Positions 1 through 5,637 of a stretch of 7,990 nucleotides of DNA are shown in pieces. Numbering within the stretch: position 1 is the stretch's first letter; every line of letters starts with the position of its first letter. The position numbers were made by a program, and so were the translations under genes. This DNA is from an uncultured Clostridia bacterium. Lineage in GTDB: Bacteria; Bacillota; Clostridia; Oscillospirales; CAG-272. The notes beneath the pieces were generated by a model. That model saw only the letters and a program-made list of their open reading frames with translations, had not been told where the DNA came from and ran no database searches. The stretch is from positions 1-7,990 of the forward strand of contig CAMGCN010000032.1 in assembly GCA_946040935.1 (NCBI GenBank), given 5' to 3'.

Positions 1-622
1 TTTCCGAACGGCTTTTTGACGATAGGATAATCTCTTGAAATGTCACGCGCTTCTTTTTGGAAAGCATTTGCAATATACCGTAAACTCGCTCATGTATGGA
101 AGCGACTTTCTTTTTAATTATCGTTTGCAGTGCCTGTTCAGGTTCCTTTGTTATTGACTGTTCAATAAGAGATTTTCTCTCGATAATTCTCCTGAAAGCC
201 TCTGTCAGAAGTTCGATATTTTGGTCGCTTACCGTGTTGTCTGGCATAATCTCGTCTGTTTCCTTTATCATTCTACCCGAATAATAGTCGTATTGCTCGG
301 CAAGGTATGCAGCTTCTTCTTTTGCTTTTTTGTATTCAATCAGTGCGGCAGAAAGCGCTATACGCGGGTCTTCCTCCTCTCCGTTTGCAACAGAGGGCAA
401 TAGCATTCTGCTCTTTATCAGCATAAGCTCGGCCGCCATAGTGATGAACTCACCCGCAATCTCCATGTCCATCTCTTTCATTTTGCCGATATATTCCATG
501 TACTGATCAAATATAAGAGCTATCGGTATATCGCAGATGTCGACCTGATTTTTGGAAATAAGCCGTAAAAGAAGGTCAAGAGGTCCTTCAAATTTTTCGA
601 GCTTAAATTGTAATTCGTCCAT
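1..622 (-). CDS. scpA: Segregation and condensation protein A (partial)
   Basis: ScpA is the kleisin subunit of the bacterial SMC-ScpA-ScpB condensin; it bridges the Smc heads and helps organise and segregate newly replicated origins. My translation of the minus strand gives 207 residues with no stop. It starts MDELQFKLEKFEGPLDLLL, carrying the family hallmark FEGPLDLLL at residues 11-19, followed by VDICDIPI (about 27-34) and EFITMAAELMLIKSRMLLP (about 59-77), all typical of the N-terminal Smc-neck-binding half. The family is usually about 250 residues, so the missing end should be the C-terminal winged helix that contacts the Smc head. The ATG overlaps the stop codon of the upstream protease gene by one base (TAATG), and the Shine-Dalgarno is poor, so translation probably depends on coupling. 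scpB would be expected next, outside the window. Confidence 0.95.
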   Translation of the reverse strand, partial: MDELQFKLEKFEGPLDLLLRLISKNQVDICDIPIALIFDQYMEYIGKMKEMDMEIAGEFITMAAELMLIKSRMLLPSVANGEEEDPRIALSAALIEYKKAKEEAAYLAEQYDYYSGRMIKETDEIMPDNTVSDQNIELLTEAFRRIIERKSLIEQSITKEPEQALQTIIKKKVASIHERVYGILQMLSKKKRVTFQEIILSSKSRSE

Positions 623-1311
623 TACAGCAACCCCGGTATAAGTGAAACCAATTTGTCAATTATTTTAATATATCCGGTTACAAGGTAAGACAAAGGCATT
701 GAAAGCAGTCCCGTAAAGAGTAAAATGATTAACGCAAGATAAATATACCTTTCGTATTTCATCACCTTGAAATAGTATTTCTCGGGTAATATTACGTTTA
801 ATATCCTCGAGCCGTCAAGGGGCGGAACAGGAATCAGATTGAAAATTGCAAGGCTGGTGTTAAGGGACGTAAAAAGTGAAAAAAACATTAAAAGCGCTTG
901 AGTAAAGGCTGAATTGTACGCATCTATTCTTATCGCAACAGTTAGAGCGCTGTGATAAAACAGCACGCCGAAAAAGGATAAAATAAGGTTTGACGCCGGC
1001 CCTGCCAGAGCGGAAATTGCCATTCCGGTTTTTTTGTTTTTGAAATTATTCGGGTTTATCGGTACGGGTTTTGCCCAACCGAAGCCGAAAATCAGCATCA
1101 TAATCGTGCCCATAGGGTCAAGATGTGCCAAGGGATTCAGCGTCAGCCGTCCGCAGAGCTTTGCCGTCGGGTCGCCCAGTTTATTTGCCGCTAAACCGTG
1201 TGCACACTCGTGGACGGTGAGCGACAGTATAACAATGGGAAACAGGAACAGTATCATAATCAGAGAAAAGGTGTCGCCGCTGATTACATTTTTAATTAAA
1301 TCAATAAGCAT
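622..1311 (-). CDS. Site-2-type intramembrane zinc metalloprotease, M50 family (YwhC-like)
   Basis: A polytopic membrane protein of 229 residues belonging to the short, PDZ-less M50 peptidases, which cleave substrates within the membrane. The zinc-binding HECAH motif is at residues 34-38 in the first hydrophobic segment (about 15-35). AGPASN follows at 103-108 and FNLIPVPPLDG at 157-167, where D166 is the expected third zinc ligand, so the catalytic set looks intact. Further hydrophobic segments lie at about 66-80, 97-123, 134-160 and 186-206. NPLAHLDPMG (59-68) is typical of the YwhC-like group. The physiological substrate of this group is not known to me. The ATG has an AAGGAA site (1317-1322) five bases upstream and lies two bases after the engB stop. 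A SpoIVFB-like role in pro-sigma-K processing seems unlikely, because the gene sits with housekeeping genes. Confidence 0.92.
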   Translation of the reverse strand: MLIDLIKNVISGDTFSLIMILFLFPIVILSLTVHECAHGLAANKLGDPTAKLCGRLTLNPLAHLDPMGTIMMLIFGFGWAKPVPINPNNFKNKKTGMAISALAGPASNLILSFFGVLFYHSALTVAIRIDAYNSAFTQALLMFFSLFTSLNTSLAIFNLIPVPPLDGSRILNVILPEKYYFKVMKYERYIYLALIILLFTGLLSMPLSYLVTGYIKIIDKLVSLIPGLL

Positions 1312-1313
1312 AA

Positions 1314-1916
1314 TTATTCCTTAATCATTCTATTAATTGCCGAAATAACCTCGTTTTTCCCAACTCCTTTCAGAGATGAAAAAGGTATTATTTCAGTGCC
1401 GCTGTTAAGAGACGGGGAGTTTTGCATTGTTGTCAGATTTTTTTGCATTTCGGTTTTGTTCAGCTTATCGCATTTTGTCGCCGCGATAAAGTATTTAATT
1501 CCGCATTCGTTCAAGTAGTTTAGCATCATTGCGTCGTCTTTTGTGATTCCCACTTTAAGATCAACAAGAGCTACAACACCCGAAATAAGAGACGCCGACG
1601 GTTCTTTTGTGAAAAATCCGTCAGTAAGAGCCGACCATTTTCTTATATCATCGGGAGCACGCTTTGCATACCCGTAGCCCGGTAAATCGACAAGGTAAAA
1701 ACTGTTGTCTACATTGTAGAAGTTTACGGTAACGGTTTTGCCGGGCGTCGATGATACGCGCGCAAGGCTCTTTCTCGAAAGGACCGTATTTATAAGCGAG
1801 CTTTTTCCGACATTAGAGCGACCGGTAAAGGCAACACGCGGTAAAGAGTTCTTCGGAAATTGAGAGGGTTCTCCCGCCGTTATTTCAAGACGTGTGTTTT
1901 GAATATTAAAATCCAT
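1314..1916 (-). CDS. engB: Ribosome biogenesis GTP-binding protein EngB/YsxC/YihA
   Basis: A cytoplasmic TRAFAC-class GTPase of 200 residues, the usual family length, that helps late 50S subunit assembly and is essential in many bacteria. All GTPase motifs are visible: G1 GRSNVGKS (32-39), G2 threonine in STPGKT (56-61), G3 DLPG (77-80), G4 TKCD (147-150) and a G5-like SSLKGVG (180-186). The family's YGYAKR segment follows G3 at 81-86. The start codon has an AAGGTG site (1922-1927) five bases upstream, within the last codons of lon, and the gap to the lon stop is four bases. The lon-engB pair is a long-known neighbourhood in Bacillus (lonA-ysxC), which supports the assignment. No independent promoter is evident, so it is probably transcribed from the lon promoter. 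Confidence 0.97.
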   Translation of the reverse strand: MDFNIQNTRLEITAGEPSQFPKNSLPRVAFTGRSNVGKSSLINTVLSRKSLARVSSTPGKTVTVNFYNVDNSFYLVDLPGYGYAKRAPDDIRKWSALTDGFFTKEPSASLISGVVALVDLKVGITKDDAMMLNYLNECGIKYFIAATKCDKLNKTEMQKNLTTMQNSPSLNSGTEIIPFSSLKGVGKNEVISAINRMIKE

Positions 1917-1920
1917 TAAC

Positions 1921-4266
1921 TCACCTTAAATAGTTTTTCAGCGCCGATGACTCACATTTGTCAAGCATGAGCGCGTTGTTCAAAACATCGTTTATGTTAC
2001 TGCAAAAGACGAATTTTACATTCTTTTTGACCTTATCGTCAACCTTGCATAAGGATTTTTCGTTATCGGCGGGAAGGAGAATGGTTTTGATGCCGCTTTT
2101 GTATGCCGCCATGGTTTTTTCCCGCAGACCGCCGATAGGCAGAACATCGCCTTTAAGTGAAATTTCTCCCGTCATTGCAACGTCACCTTTTACCGGGCAT
2201 CCTGTGAGCTGGCTGATTATCGCCGTAGTAACGGTAACACCAGCCGACGGTCCGTCCTTAGGAACTGCGCCCTCGGGAAAATGAACGTGTATATCCGTGT
2301 CACGGTAAAAAGACGGACGTATATTTATTTTGTCGGCTATTGACCGTATATATGAAAGTGATATGTTTGCCGATTCTTTCATGACATCGCCTAAAGAGCC
2401 GGTCAAAATAATTTTACCCGTACCCGGCATGGAAAGAGCCTCAACTTCTAAAAGATCTCCTCCGTTTTCGGTGTATGCCATTCCGTTTACTATACCTACT
2501 CTGCCCTTTGCTTTTACTTTCTTTTGGATAATAGGCTCTTTTTCAAGATAGGTATTTATATTGTCATCAGTAAAAGTGACCTTATCAGCTTCTTCCTCAC
2601 ATGTCATTACAGCGGCTTTTCGGCAAAGGGAGGAAATGCAGCGTTCAAGCGAACGGACGCCCGCTTCATGGGTATAGGAATCAATGACTGTATAAATCGC
2701 TTTGTCAGTAAACTTGACTTGGCTGTTTTTAAGTCCCGCGCGTTCGATTTGCTTTGGGATAAGATGACGTTTTGCTATCATCAACTTCTCTTCTCTTGTG
2801 TATGAGGGCATTTCAATGACTTCCATACGGTCAAGAAGAGGGCGCTGCACATAGTCAAGCGAATTTGCCGTTGCAATAAAAATACATTTTGAAAGGTCAA
2901 CGGGTATTTCAAAGAAATGATCGCGAAAATTCTTGTTCTGCTCTCCGTCGAGCACTTCGAGCAGCGCTGATGACGGATCTCCGTGGGTATCGGTTGTCAT
3001 CTTGTCAATTTCGTCAAGTAAAACGAGAGGGTTTTCACAACCTGCCTCGGTAATTCCCGCGATTATTCTTCCCGGCATTGCGCCGAGGTATGTTTTCCTG
3101 TGACCGCGGATTTCAGCTTCATCTCTGATGCCGCCAAGAGAAATTCTTATGAATTTTCTTCCCATTGCACGGGCTATAGATTGTGCAACAGAGGTTTTAC
3201 CTACGCCCGGCGCACCGACCAGACACAAAATCTGCGCGTTTTTCTCTCCGCCTGTCAATTTTCTGACAGCAAGAAATTCAATAATACGGCGTTTTACCTC
3301 TTTCATGCCGTAGTGATCTTTTTCAAGAATCTTTTTTGCGGTATTTATATCTGTTGAATCTTCTGTAAACTTACCGAAAGGATATTCGAGAACTGTGTCA
3401 AGATATGAGTGTATGACCGTACCTTCAGCCGCACCGAAAGGTATTTTTGACAGTTTGTTTACTTCTTTTATCAGTTTTTCTTTAGATTTTTCATCCGTTA
3501 TGCATTTATCTATTTTTTGAAGATACTCTTCTATTTCGTCTGTTTCCGTATAGTCGAGCTCGTCCTGTATGACTTTAAGCTGATTTTTTAGATAATATGC
3601 ACGCTGATCATCGTCAATCGCCCTGCGTACCTTTTGCGCGATTTCATTTTCCATCTCAAATTCACCGAGCCTTACTTCGAGAATTTTTATGAGAGACTCA
3701 GCGCGTACCTGCGGGTCCGAAAGAGAAAGAATCTGCTCTTTTTCCTCGATAGATAAGGGCAGATTCGCCGCTATCATATCGGTGAAAAGGGATGATGAGG
3801 TTGTTTCTTTAATAGAGTCAACGAGCTCTGATGCCGGGATTTGAAGTAAATTACAGCAACGCAGGAAGGCAGCAAAAAGCTCGTTGCGTATATCTTCGGT
3901 AAGTGAAATATCGCTATCTTCCGCTGTTTTAACATCGGCGAAAAGGCTGTTGCCTACGTTTGTAAAGCTGACGGCGATTCCGCGTTGTATGCCGTACATC
4001 TGCACGCGTACGTTCCCGTCAGGGAGCCTGATAAGATGCTTGATTATTGAAACTGTACCCGTCTGATACAACTTGTCCTCTTGCCCGTCGTTTTCATTTG
4101 ACGTAACCACAAAAACAAAGCTGTCTTTTTTATATGCTGAAACGCAGGTTTTAACAGTGTTTTTATTTGAAAACTCGAGTGTGACAGGTATTCCCGGGAA
4201 AAGTACCTGCATATTCAGAACTATGACGGGTAAATTGTTTTCTATATTTTCATTTATTAATGCCAT
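1921..4266 (-). CDS. lon: ATP-dependent Lon protease (LonA type)
   Basis: Lon is a soluble homohexameric AAA+ protease that degrades misfolded and selected regulatory proteins. The 781-residue length is normal. The N-terminal substrate-recognition domain spans about 13-205, followed by a charged, probably coiled-coil linker (about 205-265). The AAA+ module has Walker A GAPGVGKT (351-358), Walker B LLDEIDKM (416-423), sensor-1 N468 in IATANS, a candidate arginine finger R480 in LLDRME, and sensor-2 R538 in HEAGVRSLER. The C-terminal protease domain (about 585-770) holds the catalytic Ser674 in DGPSAG and Lys717 in GGLREK; their 43-residue separation equals that of E. coli Ser679/Lys722. The ATG has an AGGAG site (4273-4277) six bases upstream. 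It heads the lon-engB-M50-scpA unit. I see no CIRCE or CtsR heptad repeat in the leader, so heat-shock control by those regulators is not supported. Confidence 0.98.
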   Translation of the reverse strand: MALINENIENNLPVIVLNMQVLFPGIPVTLEFSNKNTVKTCVSAYKKDSFVFVVTSNENDGQEDKLYQTGTVSIIKHLIRLPDGNVRVQMYGIQRGIAVSFTNVGNSLFADVKTAEDSDISLTEDIRNELFAAFLRCCNLLQIPASELVDSIKETTSSSLFTDMIAANLPLSIEEKEQILSLSDPQVRAESLIKILEVRLGEFEMENEIAQKVRRAIDDDQRAYYLKNQLKVIQDELDYTETDEIEEYLQKIDKCITDEKSKEKLIKEVNKLSKIPFGAAEGTVIHSYLDTVLEYPFGKFTEDSTDINTAKKILEKDHYGMKEVKRRIIEFLAVRKLTGGEKNAQILCLVGAPGVGKTSVAQSIARAMGRKFIRISLGGIRDEAEIRGHRKTYLGAMPGRIIAGITEAGCENPLVLLDEIDKMTTDTHGDPSSALLEVLDGEQNKNFRDHFFEIPVDLSKCIFIATANSLDYVQRPLLDRMEVIEMPSYTREEKLMIAKRHLIPKQIERAGLKNSQVKFTDKAIYTVIDSYTHEAGVRSLERCISSLCRKAAVMTCEEEADKVTFTDDNINTYLEKEPIIQKKVKAKGRVGIVNGMAYTENGGDLLEVEALSMPGTGKIILTGSLGDVMKESANISLSYIRSIADKINIRPSFYRDTDIHVHFPEGAVPKDGPSAGVTVTTAIISQLTGCPVKGDVAMTGEISLKGDVLPIGGLREKTMAAYKSGIKTILLPADNEKSLCKVDDKVKKNVKFVFCSNINDVLNNALMLDKCESSALKNYLR

Positions 4267-4290
4267 TTAATTCTCCTGTTTTGCCATATA

Positions 4291-4324
4291 GGGTATCTTT
4301 ACAATTGCTAAGCAAATGATATCC
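4291..4324 (-). promoter_or_regulatory. Inverted repeat at the 5' end of the lon transcript
   Basis: Arms gggtatc (4291-4297) and gatatcc (4318-4324) pair at six of seven positions. Between them lies a perfect 11-bp palindrome, TTGCTAAGCAA (4305-4315). The outer arm begins almost exactly at the transcription start predicted from the upstream -10 box. It could be a repressor operator at +1, or a hairpin at the very 5' end of the mRNA that affects stability. The inner palindrome is offset by about 2.5 bases from the centre of the outer arms, so it is not one perfectly symmetric site. No known operator consensus is recognised. Confidence 0.4.
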
Positions 4325-4329
4325 ACAAT

Positions 4330-4358
4330 ATTATACCATAACATTTGATTTTTTTCAA
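4330..4358 (-). promoter_or_regulatory. Sigma-A promoter for the lon operon
   Basis: On the minus strand there is a TTGAAA -35 box (4358-4353), a spacer of exactly 17 bases, and a perfect TATAAT -10 box (4335-4330). TG lies one base before the -10 (TGGTATAAT), giving an extended -10 element. Transcription should start near 4324-4322, leaving a leader of roughly 56-58 bases before the lon ATG. The match is strong enough to expect good vegetative expression. The -35 sits just beside the candidate start-upstream region of the divergent cotJ operon. Confidence 0.85.
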
Positions 4359-4366
4359 TAAGCGGT

Positions 4367-4399
4367 TTGTCTTTATCAAACGCTTTTGCATATTATATA
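4367..4399 (+). promoter_or_regulatory. Candidate promoter for cotJABC
   Basis: The plus strand carries CATATTATA at 4389-4397, about 20 bases before the cotJA ribosome binding site. It resembles the CATA-type -10 of mother-cell sigma factors: it fits CATANNNTA of sigma-K and partly CATACANT of sigma-E, the factor that transcribes cotJ in B. subtilis. A matching -35 is not clear. A vegetative-type reading, TTGTCT (4367-4372) with an 18-base spacer and TATTAT (4391-4396), is also possible, so the sigma factor cannot be decided from sequence alone. Confidence 0.4.
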
Positions 4400-4431
4400 A
4401 GGACACGAAAAATAAAAGGAGATGTAACTAC

Positions 4432-4710
4432 TTGGATATGAGAAGAAATTATCAGAGATATCAGCGTTCACCCCGTGTTTCCTATCAAAGTGACGGATAC
4501 GGCTATCGCATGATGAATAACGATAACTACGACAACAGCGATAACAGCGACAACAACAGGTGCCTTCATTACTATACGTTAGCTATGGCGTATATCCCCG
4601 AGCAGGAATTTGACTGCTTGTACGATACGTCCGAGGCACTTTCACACGGCACAATATTCAAAGAACTTAATTTGCCGTTTTACGGCAGCAGAAACGGGAG
4701 ATACAGATGA
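4432..4710 (+). CDS. cotJA: Spore coat-associated protein CotJA
   Basis: CotJA is a small protein of the spore coat, encoded with CotJB and CotJC in many spore formers. I place the start at TTG (4432), giving 92 residues, because a strong AAAGGAG site (4415-4421) lies ten bases upstream; ATG at 4438 is in frame but 16 bases from it. The reading frame is open back to 4345, but that part crosses the lon promoter and has no ribosome site. The conserved core is LAMAYIPEQEFDCLYD (50-65) followed by EALSHGTIFKELNLPFYG (68-85). The N-terminal 43 residues are basic and rich in Tyr, Arg, Gln and Asn, and end in four D-N-(Y/S/S/N) triplets (31-42) encoded by 9-base tandem repeats. The stop overlaps the cotJB start (ATGA). 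Confidence 0.88.
   Translation: MDMRRNYQRYQRSPRVSYQSDGYGYRMMNNDNYDNSDNSDNNRCLHYYTLAMAYIPEQEFDCLYDTSEALSHGTIFKELNLPFYGSRNGRYR
4522..4557 (+). repeat. Four 9-bp tandem repeats inside cotJA
   Basis: Four in-frame units follow one another directly: GATAACTAC, GACAACAGC, GATAACAGC and GACAACAAC. They encode D-N-Y, D-N-S, D-N-S and D-N-N. The units differ mainly at the third base of the Asp codon and in the third codon. They look like a small in-frame tandem duplication in the flexible N-terminal tail, ahead of the conserved CotJA core. Confidence 0.8.
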
Positions 4711-4955
4711 CAGATAAAAATCTTATGTACGAAATTCAGAGAATCGGTTTCGCACTTATAGAAGCAAATTTGTATCTTGACGCCTATCCGTGGGATAAAG
4801 ATGCTCTTGCGTATTTTGGCGATATGACTAATAAATATAAAGAGCTTGTTTTAAAATATGAGGAAACATGCGGACCTCTGACTGTAGCTCAAAACGGCAC
4901 GGACAGTTGGAAATGGACAGAAACACCGTGGCCGTGGGAACTGGAGGCTAATTAA
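4707..4955 (+). CDS. cotJB: Spore coat protein CotJB
   Basis: CotJB is a small spore coat protein whose biochemical role is not defined; in Bacillus it is needed with its operon partners for normal coat composition. The 82 residues fit the family. LMYEIQRIGFALIEANLYLD (6-25) is the family's N-terminal helix, YKELVLKYEETCGPLT (44-59) the second conserved part, and the Trp-rich tail WKWTETPWPWE spans 68-78. The ATG overlaps the cotJA stop by four bases (ATGA), with GGGAG (4696-4700) six bases upstream inside cotJA, which implies coupled translation. The stop codon directly abuts the cotJC ATG. Confidence 0.93.
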   Translation: MTDKNLMYEIQRIGFALIEANLYLDAYPWDKDALAYFGDMTNKYKELVLKYEETCGPLTVAQNGTDSWKWTETPWPWELEAN

Positions 4956-5555
4956 ATGTGGATTTACGAAAAAAGACTTGAATATCCCGTTTGCATTAAA
5001 AGACCTAATGCAAAGCTGGCAGGCGTAATCATTTCACAGCTTGGCGGACCGGACGGAGAAATGGGTGCGGCAACCCGTTATCTCTCGCAAAGATACAGTA
5101 TGCCCGACAGAAAGATTGTAGGTATACTGACCGACGTAGGCACGGAAGAGCTCGCACACATTGAAATTGTTTCGGCGATACTCTATCAGCTGACGCGAAA
5201 TCTCTCTATTCAGGAGATAAAGGACAGCGGATTTGATAAGTATTTTGTCGACCATACAACGGGCGTATATCCGCAGGCGGCGTCGGGAGTTCCCTTCTCT
5301 GCTTCTACTCTGCAAAGCACGGGTGATGTTTTCGCCGATTTGAACGAAGATCTTGCGGCAGAGCAAAAAGCGAGACTGACCTATGATAACATTCTTCGTC
5401 TTTCAGACGATCCTGATGTCAGCGATGCGATACGCTTCTTAAGGGCAAGAGAAATTGTTCATTATCAGCGGTTTGGTGATGCTATACGTCTCGCACAGGA
5501 TTCATTTGAAGACAAGAAGAATTTCTACGCATATAATCCTGCATTCGACAGATAA
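4956..5555 (+). CDS. cotJC: Spore coat protein CotJC, manganese catalase family
   Basis: A 199-residue ferritin-like four-helix protein of the dimanganese catalase family; non-haem Mn catalases convert hydrogen peroxide to water and oxygen. Candidate metal ligands are all present: Glu35 in GPDGE, Glu65 and His68 in EELAH, Glu136 in AAEQKAR and His169 in REIVH. The 33-residue spacing between Glu136 and His169 equals that of Glu148/His181 in the Lactobacillus plantarum enzyme as I remember it. Catalytic competence is therefore plausible, though activity of CotJC proteins in the coat is not proven by sequence. It is shorter than soluble Mn catalases, as usual for CotJC. GGAGG (4943-4947) lies eight bases upstream of the ATG, which follows the cotJB stop with no gap. 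The gene ends 31 bases before the shared hairpin. Confidence 0.95.
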   Translation: MWIYEKRLEYPVCIKRPNAKLAGVIISQLGGPDGEMGAATRYLSQRYSMPDRKIVGILTDVGTEELAHIEIVSAILYQLTRNLSIQEIKDSGFDKYFVDHTTGVYPQAASGVPFSASTLQSTGDVFADLNEDLAAEQKARLTYDNILRLSDDPDVSDAIRFLRAREIVHYQRFGDAIRLAQDSFEDKKNFYAYNPAFDR

Positions 5556-5586
5556 ATACGATTATGAACTGAAACGGCATAAAAAT

Positions 5587-5621
5587 CGGGCGGAAAAGAC
5601 AAGTTAAGTCTCTTCCGCCCG
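5587..5621 (-). terminator. Intrinsic terminator between converging cotJC and ptsI
   Basis: Arms of 14 bases (5587-5600 and 5608-5621), beginning CGGGCGGAA, enclose a 7-base loop. On the minus strand the single imperfect position is a G-U wobble, and the stem is followed by ATTTTT, so it is a good terminator for ptsI. On the plus strand the same position is an A-C mismatch, and the sequence after the stem (TAAATACTATATACTTTTA) has only a late T-run. It may still serve cotJC, but less well. Confidence 0.85.
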
Positions 5622-5637
5622 TAAATACTATATACTT

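Noticed and set aside
96..403. Plus-strand open frames opposite scpA
   Set aside because: The minus strand reads continuously as ScpA through this region.
622..1311. The M50 protease as SpoIVFB
   Set aside because: The motif context (HECAH, NPLAHLDPMG) and the neighbours engB and scpA fit the YwhC-like group better than the sporulation protease.
1958..4270. Several plus-strand open frames opposite lon (for example 1958-2284, 2330-2551, 3100-3357, 3884-4066)
   Set aside because: They are antisense shadows of a fully convincing lon gene, without recognisable domains or ribosome sites.
4267..4331. CtsR or HrcA (CIRCE) operator in the lon leader
   Set aside because: Neither the GGTCAAA heptad repeat nor TTAGCACTC-N9-GAGTGCTAA is present; the palindromes found there are different.
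4345..4431. N-terminal extension of cotJA from an ATG at 4345
   Set aside because: It has no ribosome binding site, overlaps the divergent lon -35 box and encodes nothing like the CotJA family; the good site is just before TTG at 4432.
5034..5366. Minus-strand 110-codon open frame opposite cotJC
   Set aside because: The plus-strand frame encodes an intact CotJC with all metal ligands; the antisense product resembles no family.
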